Origin: Davidsoniella eucalypti
Lineage: Eukaryota; Ascomycota; Sordariomycetes; Microascales; Ceratocystidaceae
Assembly (NCBI GenBank): GCA_004009845.1
Contig: RMBW01000020.1
Coordinates: 124,001-188,000 of the forward strand
DNA: 64,000 bases
Direction of reading: 5' to 3'
Positions 1 to 9,720 of the stretch are shown here, piece after piece. The translations under genes and the position numbers were made by a program. The notes below the pieces were generated by a model. It was not told the DNA's origin. It saw only the letters and a list, made by a program, of their open reading frames with translations, and ran no database searches. The first letter of the stretch is position 1; each line of letters starts with the position of its first letter.

Positions 1-178
1 TCTCGGACTCGACCACAGCAAGCGAACACATCGTCCCAAAAATAAACCCCAAGTCTCTTTCGAGGCTCCTCGTCCCTTCGCCAGGATCGAGGACGACGCC
101 AGCAAGGTCGAACAACGGGCCCTGCAGGGCTGCTTCCAGCGTGCCATTTTCACGCTCTAAATCTTCAACGAATGACGG
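1..178 (-). CDS. partial open frame running off the left edge, unknown product
   Basis: On the minus strand a frame is open from 178 (just after a TAA at 179-181) to the window edge, 59 codons with no stop. It begins with the stretch FVEDLERENGTLEAAL and continues with acidic and hydrophobic residues (for example GVVLDPGEGTRSLERDLGF). The heptad-like start is reminiscent of the short coiled coil that follows the zinc cluster in fungal Zn2Cys6 regulators, but no cysteine cluster is visible upstream, so this is only a resemblance. No start codon or splice acceptor could be fixed. A neighbouring minus frame (165-404) is also open and could be joined to it by a frameshift or intron. Confidence 0.3.
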
Positions 179-2513
179 TTATCCAGAGACGCAGATTTCT
201 ACACGGGATCTCGGTCGTCTTTCTTTCTACAATGTATGCCTCAACTGTCCCATCAACATCAACAGGCCTGGCATTCGAGTCTTCATTTTTCCAGGGAGAA
301 TACTGGGTCTTGTCTCGCTGGAAACTGCTCCCAATCTGGCCATCAACTCCCAGAATAGTGGGTTCTTCATGTCCTCCTCTACACTCCATTGGCCACTCCT
401 CCAATCACTCGGGCTGTAAATCTTGCATGTCGGCAGGGATATTGCCGCTGGCGCTATCCTCTGTTGGGACGGACAGCGCATCCTGGCACTATCATTGGCT
501 GCACAGCTGCATAAACCCTAGTAGCCATGGCTGCGACTCTGCATCTTGTCACACGCTCTGCAGACGCTCATTGGCTCCACGCCTAGAACCGACCCCACCC
601 GCACTGCAACCCAGAGTGGTGGTGGGCGGTAAGCTTATTGCTACTGGCAAACTCAACAGGCCGGCCAAGGAAGGGGCTGTGGACGATACATGTAGTGAAG
701 AGTGGTCACTTTTGGCTCTTTGTCTTGTCACTCGAGGAAGAAGGCCTTCTGTCTCTCCAGAGTGGCGCCATCTCTTAGTCGCCCTCTCGCTCACGTTACG
801 CTAAGCTGGCCGCCTGGTCTCTAGACGACTACCACCTTGAAACTGAGATCGTTGCATCAAGTTCGGCCCAAAGACCCGACTAGCGGCCGTTAACGTCTAC
901 ATTCTCCGCTGGCAAAACATGTACGAATATAATGTGCATGGAAGAGAAAGTTCAACTTCATGTACATACATATTACATGTCTGTCTTTGCTCTATATCAG
1001 AGTCAGTCAGTAGTCTCTGCAAAGGCTAGACATCAGTCTTTTTTTTTCTTTTTTTTATAGATAGGGCGCATATCACTTGTTCTTTGGCTTATGCTGTTTC
1101 ACCATATAAACAGCTTGATCAGCAGCGTTTCTATAGTTCAACCTGTTGTCTCATTGCCTACTCCTCTATGGCTTATCCGGCCCAACCTTTGAACATGATT
1201 CAGCCCAATCAACAGTTCAAAATATCAGGATGTCCGTACTTATCATCACTGTCTGTTTTAGCGCTGTGAAAGCTTCTCTCGATCACATACAAATGGGTTG
1301 GTGATACAAGTCGTAACACGATATACTGCCTCGGATCGATAATGTTACGGCGAAGCTAGTCAACATGACTAAGCCTAGTATTGTATTCATACTCAAAATA
1401 CTAATCATGACAATTGGTTCTAATTATATTATCAACTTTATGCCCCTATCGTCATCGTACGAATAGTAAAGCCCATAACTTGATCCAAAGTCTTACCTCT
1501 GAATTATCACATTACAAAAGCATACGTACTTTTCTGTACTTCCGAGTGCTGTACGTCAACGTGCTGTTATGTTTAGTAGGCTTACTATCTGACCAAACCA
1601 ACAATTAGATTCGCCTTTGTCTGGTTTCCGCCACATCATTGTCTTGTTATATCCATGGTTTGCGATATCCTGTGTCATGATGCTTACACCATCATACAGA
1701 CATATTACCTATTACCCTCTAAAATTAGTAGCCTATTGTACGTCACGCGATACATGTACTTTGTACAAGGTATATACGTTTCTATTCTTCATGATTTTGG
1801 AATTTTTCATCAACTTACATACCAGTTGATCGGCTTTCACTATCTGGTGCTTCTTCTTATTTTCCTTTCAGAGACTACAAACCCCGGTAATCAAGGCTTC
1901 ACAACAGCTTACATTTTCGGAACTTTTACATCAGAAAAAAAGATATCTCTCAAAACTACAAACGATGAACCCTTTGGCTTTTACTCTCACGATATTCAAC
2001 TTTTACTTAAATCACCAAGATTATCTCACTCCAGATTGGGTACCCGGGCAGACAATCAATCTCCTCCACTGATAGAGTGAAGACTTTGATTTGATTTGAT
2101 ATGATTATATTTAACGTCTACCTAAATCACTAAGATCATACGGCGCCGGATTGGATACCGGACAGCTATTTAAAGTTGTGTCTGTATATTAAAGTTGTTT
2201 GGCAATTTTAAAGTGTAAAGACTAGGTTGAAATGTAGCGATAAGTGCAAAAGCAAAGAAAGGTAATAGTAGAGGAAAATAGTATAAAGTGTGGGTATACA
2301 AGGGTTATCACCTAAGTTACTAATAGCATATGCTGATTCTTAACGTGTGTATTGATGATGATGATAATTGTGATTGTGTTCTAGTGATCTAGTGAGGGTA
2401 ACGGTGCCTGCACACCGTTGCCTAAATACCTGATTCCCCGCCAGTCCGTGGTCACGTGACCGTGACCCAGACAGAAAGAAGCAGTAAAAACAAGAAGAGC
2501 GAAAAAAATCTTG
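179..2513. other. intergenic, no gene supported
   Basis: Open frames here (such as 172-804 plus and 1655-2080 plus) are serine- or tyrosine-rich, lack recognisable domains and have no splice context. The section from about 1380 is strongly AT-rich. A short imperfect direct repeat lies at 2008-2166 and is listed separately. Confidence 0.5.
2008..2166. repeat. imperfect direct repeat, two units of about 45 bp
   Basis: Unit 1 (2008-2053) and unit 2 (2123-2166) both start with TAAATCAC, continue with AAGAT, and end with GATTGGRTACC followed by GACA or GGACAG. The two are separated by about 70 bp. They could be remains of a local duplication; no coding role is visible. Confidence 0.45.
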
Positions 2514-3295
2514 TCACAGCTGTAGAATCATCAAAAGAAAGCAGCACCCAATCAAAACATCATTCACATGCTCCTCAGGCCAGGAAGCCCTCCTCACAAT
2601 CCGCGAAATCGTCCTCGTCTTGATTCCCCAAGTCCGAGGGACAGACTGGGAGTGTTGCGCCGTCACCCAATGGGCCTCAACTCGGGTTTCACTTCCACCG
2701 ACGGTAGGAATAGCAGAAAGGTTGGTTGAGTCCGAGAAGAACTGAACCTGGACGTTTGCCATGTCTACGCATGGTTGGAACCAATCAAGGTTTTCAACGA
2801 GCAGGTTAAGGTCACCAGGACCAGACGGAGCGGGGCGTAAGCAGACGTTGGTGAGATCGCCGGGATGTGGCGGGCTTTGGATCGTTTCCAGAAGCCATGA
2901 ATCTCTTTAAGACGTTCCTTTCCTTCCGGAAGGGGATGTGAGATGGCGGGGTTGCTGAGTAATTGAGCGATTGATGCATCGTAGTGGCTTTCTGTTTGAG
3001 CAGGAAAGTTTACACCAGCGAAAGTTCCACCAGTAGAGAGAGCGAAAGGTACATAAGTACCAGATGAATCGATCTTTCCAGTGAAGGAGGTAGAAGTGCA
3101 AAAATCACGGAGCAGGCTTGCGATAAGGGGGACACACTCTTGGCGTGAGTTAAAGTCCTCCGCTCGACAAACTCGATAGCTTTGTATGTGCGGGACGAGA
3201 CCGTCCCCTAGCCCCGAAGAACTATTCAGTGAGCCTCCAAGAGGCTGGTGATCGTGGCCGTAAGAATGAAAAATGTGGCGTAATCGAGTCGGGTG
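2514..3295 (-). pseudogene. frameshifted relic of an unrecognised protein gene
   Basis: The minus strand has a 176-codon open frame (3295-2768) without any ATG. It reads like real protein (HSYGHDHQPLGG, TGGTFAGVNFPAQTESHYD, NPAISHPLPEGKERLKEI). From about 2900 the protein-like signal moves to another frame (SPPHPGDLTNVCLRPAPSG, then NLDWFQPCVDMANVQVQFF) and runs to a stop at 2514. Compositional continuity across the switch suggests one gene broken by an indel near 2900-2915. An intron is possible but I found no good donor and acceptor pair. The upstream end is a TAG at 3296-3298, which could also be part of a splice acceptor (CATAG). I do not recognise the family. Confidence 0.4.
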
Positions 3296-3592
3296 CTATG
3301 GATGAAGCAACAGCGACAAGATTCCCGCGCCGCGGGGTCGGGAATCCGGAACCTTCAAAAGGCTGCCCGCCGTGTGTGAGTGTGGCTCCCTGAGGTGAGT
3401 GGATAGACTCGGGAGACCAACGATCGAAAAGGTGCAAAGGCGCGGGGTCGGTCGCTGGTGAGAACATCCCTCGAGAGGGGAAATCGGGCTCAAGGCCTCA
3501 CGAAACGGTGCTTCGAGGTCGACAAGTGTCGAAATAGAAAACGAGAATGGACAGCAGCATTGGGGATATGTGCTGGTCGCTCTTAAAGCCCA

Positions 3593-3676
3593 CGACGAAG
3601 GGGAAAAATTCGTCTTTGGACGGAGGGGGAGGTACTCGAACTCAAAGGTACCCCCCCGAGGGTTGTAGGAGGGAAG
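3593..3676 (+). repeat. dispersed repeat, copy 1
   Basis: A 31-base core beginning CGACGAAGGGGAAA and ending GACGG matches 28 of 31 positions of the minus strand at 24603-24573. It is followed in both places by CGAGGGTTGTAGGA. In this copy about 28 extra bases, flanked by GGTAC and GTACC, separate the two blocks. It lies about 80 bp upstream of the tRNA-Trp gene. Confidence 0.55.
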
Positions 3677-3755
3677 GTTGGAAAGAAAGTTCCCCGCCAA
3701 CTGCAAACTATATAAGCTATGACAAAACTCAAAAAACATCGAGATAAAATAAAAA

Positions 3756-3827
3756 GGCCCTATGGCGCAACGGTAGCGCGTTTGACTCCAGATCAAAAGG
3801 TTATCCGTTCAAATCGGGTTGGGGTCA
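3756..3827 (+). tRNA. tRNA-Trp (anticodon CCA), intronless
   Basis: The 72-base sequence folds into a full cloverleaf. The acceptor stem is GGCCCTA paired with TGGGGTC, with two G-U pairs and discriminator A. The D stem is GCGC/GCGC. The anticodon stem is TTTGA/TCAAA around loop CTCCAGA, giving anticodon CCA. The T stem is ATCCG/CGGGT around TTCAAAT. Box A and box B regions are in place. There is no intron next to the anticodon, whereas the yeast tRNA-Trp gene carries one. CCA is not encoded, as expected in eukaryotes. A TATATAAG motif lies about 45 bp upstream. Confidence 0.95.
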
Positions 3828-4822
3828 TGCTTTTGGAGGTTCAATTCTTAATCTGAATAAGTTCTCTTTTTTAAAAAAATTTTTATGAAGGTCACATTAG
3901 AAGCTGTAGATAGATTCTGATATTTGCAAATTTTCCATTTCATATAAACCCTCCCGATGTAAATTTGTATGCCTAGGGTCAGGGTTTGGCAAATCCTACC
4001 ACCCACATAGTTTTATCGATAAGAATATTATTAATTGACAAACATAAAAGAATATCTTGTGAAGAACTGTTGGACAATGTTGGCCCAAGGTTTATGTCGT
4101 AATCTAGATATATTTGTAGTTGTACAAGCTGTGTAATAGATGAATTATACCCGATATTGTATTGCAGTCTTCATCGATAGCATCTGTATAACCATAGCTA
4201 GTTGTTGAAAGGGCCAAATCTTATTCAATACAAGAAAACGGAAATAATGAGAGCCATTAATTTTCAATGGTATAACCGATAGATGCACGTCTTGTGACTG
4301 AGGGAAGTTTGAATGACAATGTATATATGTATGTCCTAGATTCAAATTACAATGATATACAGCTTATACTGTGCTGGTTCAGCTATGGCTATAGTGGTTG
4401 AACGACCTCTACCATTAACAAAATTAGCCCACGGACCAGCCTAAACTTGTTAGCCGCATTTCTGTGTTACCAACAACTTCGGCTCCAAGGCGATGACTAA
4501 CAGGGCCAATTTTTGCCAGGACACAATTCCCACTACTATCACAATTTTCGAATGCCACAACCCCTCCAAATCTTGAGCCCCAGAACTCAATTCACTATCA
4601 CGCGCCGCGGCCAAACAATTCGCGAGACCGTCTGTAAAAGTCATTTTCCTAAATAGTAGACGGACTAACTGTGACCCTGGGACCTACCCAACCCTGTGCA
4701 TAAAGACAAACTATATCTCTGTCTGTAGAGATCGTCTGTTTTCCCATTTGAGTGCCCCGCCTTTGACTCATCCCATCCATCTATCCATCTACATCTACAT
4801 TCACCATCAACTGATTTTCACG
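3828..4822. other. intergenic, upstream of eIF2-gamma
   Basis: AT-rich to about 4400 with no supported gene. The last 80 bases before the eIF2-gamma ATG are pyrimidine-rich with CATCTA/CATCCA repeats, as in fungal leaders. A TGACTCA site at 4764-4770 is listed separately. Confidence 0.5.
4764..4770 (+). promoter_or_regulatory. exact Gcn4/CpcA-type site TGACTCA upstream of eIF2-gamma
   Basis: The sequence matches the GCN4/CPC1 consensus TGA(C/G)TCA and lies 53 bp before the ATG. Such sites occur by chance about every 8 kb, so function is inference only. The link would be of interest because eIF2 controls GCN4/CPC1 translation. Confidence 0.3.
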
Positions 4823-6502
4823 ATGTCTACCACCGAAGAGCCCAAGATCGACAACCACGGCCTCGAGTCCGAACCCGAATCTGGTGACGAGCAGACCCTC
4901 AAGTCTGCGCTTAAGAATACTAACCCTGCCACCGGTGGTGTTTCGACCGAACCCAAGCCCTACCTCCCTCCCCAGACCGACCCCAAGGACCTCGACTTGA
5001 AGACGCTGTCTCCCCTGACTCCCGAGATTATCGCCCGCCAAGCAACTATCAACATCGGTACCATTGGCCATGTCGCTCACGGCAAGTCCACCGTGGTCAA
5101 GGCCATCTCCGGTGTCCAGACCGTTCGTTTCAAGAACGAGCTGATCCGTAACATTACCATCAAACTGGGTTACGCCAACGCCAAGATCTACATGTGCGAT
5201 AATAAGGCCTGCCCTCGGCCAGGCTGCTTCCGGAGTTACAAAAGTGACAAGGAGGTCGACCCTCCCTGCGAGCGCGATGGCTGCGGCGGCACCTACAGAC
5301 TTCTCCGCCATGTCTCGTAAGACCTTTCCTCCATCATCGACCTTGGAGATGCCAAGACGTGCCTCTCTACATGTTGTCTAAAATGCTGACCCCATCATCA
5401 ATCCATTTAGTTTCGTCGATTGCCCTGGACACGACATTCTCATGAGCACTATGCTTTCAGGTGCCGCCGTCATGGACGCCGCTCTGCTGCTGATTGCCGG
5501 CAACGAATCCTGCCCTCAACCCCAGACTTCCGAGCATCTGGCTGCCATTGAAATCATGAAGCTAGACAAAATCATCATTCTGCAGAACAAAGTCGATCTG
5601 ATGCGCGAGGAGGCCGCTAAGCAGCACTACGATTCTATTTTGAAGTTCATCCGTGGAACCGTTGCCGGAAAGTCGCCCATCATCCCTATCTCCGCCCAGT
5701 TGAAGTTCAACATCGATGCCGTCAACGAGGCCATCGTCAACACTATTCCCATCCCCCCTAGAGATTTCACTCAGGATCCCCACATGATCGTCATTCGTTC
5801 GTTCGATGTCAACAAGCCCGGTGCCGGCATCGACGAGCTTAAAGGCGGTGTTGCCGGCGGTTCCATCCTGCACGGTGTGCTCAAGCTCGGTGACGAAATC
5901 GAGATCCGCCCTGGCATCGTCACCCGTGACGATAAAGGTTCGCTCAAGTGCACTCCCATCTTCAGCCGTATTGTGTCACTGAACTCCGAGACCAATGACC
6001 TGAAGTATGCTGTTCCCGGTGGTCTGATTGGTGTTGGTACCCGCATCGATCCCACTCTGTGCCGTGCCGATCGTCTGGTCGGGTTCGTTCTGGGTCTCAA
6101 GGGCAGACTACCCGAGATTTACAGCGAGATCGAGGTCAACTTCTTCCTGCTGCGTCGTCTTCTGGGTGTCCGCACTGCTGATGGCAAGCAGGCCAAGGTT
6201 GCCAAGCTGGCCAAGAACGAAGTCATCATGGTTAACATTGGTTCGACCTCCACCGGTGCCAAGGTTGCTGCTATCAAGAACGATGCTGCTAAGCTGATCT
6301 TGACCAGCCCTGCTTGTACTAACATTGGCGAGAAGGTCGCCCTGTCTCGTCGTATCGAGAAGCATTGGCGTCTAATTGGCTGGGCCACTATTGCTGCGTA
6401 AGTTTCTTCACCTGGATCTGAATGTATTCTACATACTATGAAACTCTTGACTAATGAAATATACCCTATAGTGGTGTTACTCTGGCTCCCAGCACCAGCT
6501 GA
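4823..6502 (+). CDS. GCD11: translation initiation factor eIF2 subunit gamma
   Basis: This is the GTPase subunit of eIF2, which brings initiator Met-tRNA to the 40S ribosome in the cytoplasm. Three exons: 4823-5316, 5411-6397, 6472-6502; introns of 94 and 74 bp with GTAAG donors and TTTAG/CTATAG acceptors. The product is 503 aa, inside the family range. Visible motifs are the P-loop GHVAHGKST (residues 82-90), the characteristic zinc-ribbon insert with Cys 125, 130, 135, 149 and 154, switch II DCPGH (about 168-172) and NKVD (about 224). Beta-barrel domains II and III follow (VNKPG, GGSILHGVL, then RRLLGVR). An acidic N-terminal tail of about 70 residues precedes the G domain, as in other fungi. 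The next gene downstream is convergent. Confidence 0.97.
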
Positions 6503-7147
6503 ACAGCTCACAACAAGAACTGTTCTTCTTTTTTGTCTTTCCAACAGTAAGCCATCAGGCAGGACTAGCATCGAGTTTATTCCCCTCCCAGCAACCATGT
6601 GTCTTTTTTTTTGGTTCTCTTTCATAACATCTCTTTCCCATACAAGGTAGAGAGAAAAGGTATAAGGGAGGGACAAGAGTATAACAGGCAACCCAAAGCT
6701 CAGAATATCGATATGACATATACGTCAATTCTTTCTTTGAAGTATAAGCGATGGAATTGGGCTGGGCCTGAAAATACAAAACCGAATGTATGATGAAGCA
6801 ACGAGAAAATAAAATAAAAAAGGATTTTTTGGGAAGGGGAAACCGGGAGACTCTTGTTCGAAAAAAGGAAAAAAGTTTTTTCTGTATGCATAACAACAAT
6901 CTTGGGTTTTTATGGAAGCAAAAAGCCAACGATTTGTTTTATTTTTGTTTTATATTTTCTTCTTTTTTTTAATGAGACGGGATATTCACTTTTCTTTTAT
7001 GTTATTTTTGGGCTGAGGAACGATTTGAAAAAAGTCCATGTTTTATGCATATCATTTTTTACAGTTAAAGATCTCAAGTTCGATGCCATCGTCGTTGTGC
7101 GTGTATCGTATAATATATTGACTACTTATGTTTGTTATATCGGTTGT
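6503..7147. other. convergent 3' region of eIF2-gamma and the Laa2-like gene
   Basis: T-rich and A-rich runs suitable for 3' UTRs and polyadenylation on both strands, for example AATAAAA near 6808. No gene supported. Confidence 0.5.
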
Positions 7148-8938
7148 TTACTTGCGTACCTTTCTAGCATGTTTGACTAGATTTTCTATCACACCTTCAA
7201 GTGCATCTCGCTCTTTGATCTTTTCATCCGTGGCACCCTGCCAATACTTGAGAGCTTCGTTCGAAGAAACCTGTAGAACCTTGAGTTTTTCAAAGTGAGA
7301 TTCTAGTTCCTCGACAGTCATACCATCTAATGCCTCGTCTGTAGTTGTACACGATTGCTTTCCAGACACCAAGTCTAATTCTGGTGGTGCCTTCTCGCCC
7401 TTGCGGCGTCTACTGCTGTTATTAGAGTCTCCTCCGGCGTCTGTCGAAGAGCCTGCGGCACCACTACCATCGCCCTTTTTGGAGCGGGAATCGGTGGATG
7501 CGCGTGGAGATTTGGAGGATGGAACGGCAAGAGAGGGGAGAACAAGCTTTTTCTGCTTAGAGGCAGGTAGAATCTCGTCGAGATCTACAGGGACACCTAG
7601 AGAGACAAGGAATAATCTGCGTATCCGTGAGCGAATCCAATCTGGAGGTGCAAGAGGTGGCGGCGCAACTAGTTGTGACCAGAGTGAGGCGCTGCGCTGA
7701 GTTAAGAAGCATGTGTTCTCCTTGGTAAGAGCCGGTAACTCTCCAAACTCGAGATTTTCTGGGGGGAAGAGCATATTCATGTAGGGATCAAGAGCGTCTA
7801 GGACATCGTCCTCGTCAATGCCTTCAAAATTAGGTACCGACTATGAGCCATGTCAGTAAAGGGTAGATCGTGAAGCGGGGATTTATTTGACTGTAAAGAC
7901 ATACGAATGGGAGCAATGGTGTCACGGGAATAGCAGGCGACACTGGAGGTGGTGCAACTGGAGCAACAACAACTGGGTCGGGGAATGACGAGTCGTCAAA
8001 ATCACCAAAGCCGTCGGCATCGCCCTCTTCAAAATCGTCGAAGTCGCCAAAGTCGCCAAAATCGTCACCGTCGCCATCACCAACTGGGGAAACCATAGGT
8101 GACCCGTTGGAACTACGTAGGCTACGAGACGACTTGCGTTTCCCTATACGTGGTGATCTGGGAGTCGAAAGTGCAGGAGAATTAAGAGGTTCTATAGTGC
8201 GACTATTAGCCTGAAGAAGTGACAACGGGTAGATGATGTAGACTCACCAAATATTGAAGGACTAGTTGATGGTACTTCCTCTTCAACCTTGAACGTAGAA
8301 GTTGTGCTGGTGTCAATCTCAGGTAGCTTCTCATCTTCAGTTGGTTTAACGACAAGGTCGGGCGTGGCGTCTGTTGCATGTGAATGCTCGACCTGGGGAG
8401 ATCGAGGCGGGACATCTCCGGAAGACTCTTCCAGGACTGTGATCGGGATTGGTAAGCCACCAAGAAGTAGACTCTTAGGTGTTTCTTCTACCGGAGTGAC
8501 AACTTCTGGGATATCTTGTGGCGGTTGCGATTCGCTATCCTCAAACTTCTGCTCTACCACCGGATCGGGACTCTCTGCCACCTCAGCGATGGCTTCTGGA
8601 ATATGCGTAGTCTCTTCTGCTGTAGGAGGAGACGATGTGTCGATTGAGTTGCGGGTTATAGGAGCTGCTGTCTTGATGCTACTGCTGTCAGATTCGGACT
8701 TGGCTTCTTCGTTGATATCGATCTTCGGACTGTTGATATTAGACTGAGCGTCGGAGAAGTGATCTTCCGATTCGTCGGCAGAGCTCTCAGCTACAGGAAT
8801 GTGCGCAATTAGCGAAAGTTCGGGGGCTGTTTAGAGTGCATCGGGGAGGGACCTACCTAGATCATGGGCGCCGGGGTCGGCCTGACCCTCACGGGTGGGC
8901 GGCTCAAGCTTGTTGTGGCCATTTGGCTCGGTAGACAT
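7148..8938 (-). CDS. Laa2/aftiphilin-like AP-1 accessory protein (YBL010C family)
   Basis: Four exons on the minus strand: 8938-8857, 8790-8248, 8191-7905, 7840-7148; total 534 aa. The N-terminal half is acidic, low-complexity and probably disordered. Around the middle (exon 3) is a cluster of FGDF/GDFDDF motifs (GDFGDFDDF, then FGDFDD), the type of acidic Phe-Gly motif that binds the ear of gamma-adaptin. The C-terminal part (exon 4) is the conserved domain that starts near VPNFEGIDEDD, with PPENLEFGELPALTKENT and a final helix rich in E and K. In yeast the family member Laa2 works with Laa1 to localise clathrin adaptor AP-1 at the Golgi. Assignment rests on recalled family architecture (DUF5102-like) and the motifs; I did not align it. 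The exon 2/3 acceptor at CTATAG was chosen because earlier AGs lead to stops. Confidence 0.75.
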
Positions 8939-9720
8939 GGTGAGCAGTAGTTGAAGCAGCGTCCTCGCTAGGCCGTGTGGACTCTAGAAGTGGCAGAGTG
9001 CTGGTAGACAATAGTAGGAAGCAGCGCAGCAAGTCGGCAAATCAGCGATCCGCAGTTTGTGATACAGGTGCTTGTCACATAAAAGCGCAATGAAGTATTG
9101 CCTGCAAAGAAGTTGCACTAGCTAAAACAGAAAGTTGGCGCAACTGAATAGTGTAATTCAGGTAGCTTAAGCGCCTCTCAGAGCCTACAGAATCATGGAT
9201 GCTGTACAAATGTGTACTATAGCTGTGTTTAGCATAGGCAGGGATTACAGGTGGGGCGTCGCTGGCTTGTTCCGCCATATACAAACGCCACATCACCTAC
9301 TGCTTGACAGGGATACAATTGACGTATTTAGTGTGGCGTCCGCTGCGCGCTGTAAGACGCGAGGCAGAGAAACCCAGCTTGATTCAGCCTGATAGAGCTC
9401 AAAAAAATTAGAAAGATAGAGCGTCGCATCTGCACAAGGTCGACTACTTACCTCCTCATTTCTCAGTCTCGACCATTTCTGAGGCTTTGTAGTCTGTATT
9501 GTTCAGACACGCCGTTCTCTTTCATCTTGAGTTGTCTCTCATTGGCTTAACAAAACATACCGGCGCTCTGGTTTAAAAGTCAGCAACAACAATAGCGACA
9601 AAAGCTTCAATCGCGCCTATTCTTCCTTTGCGCATTCTCCTCCCAAATAGCAGAGGATCTCGACAGCACCAATACTGTATACTGCCCTTCGACCCGGTTA
9701 TCCAGTGCTCATATAACGTC
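8939..9720. other. divergent promoter between the Laa2-like gene and NSP1
   Basis: A 782 bp head-to-head interval. A CT-rich segment (9450-9720) just upstream of NSP1 looks like its leader. No further gene is supported. Confidence 0.5.

Noticed and set aside
172..804. 210-aa plus-strand frame near the left edge
   Set aside because: Ser/Cys-rich with no domain or splice context, and partly antisense to a more protein-like minus frame.
1655..2080. 141-aa plus-strand frame
   Set aside because: In AT-rich DNA with Tyr/Leu/Ile bias; no domain, and it overlaps a direct repeat.
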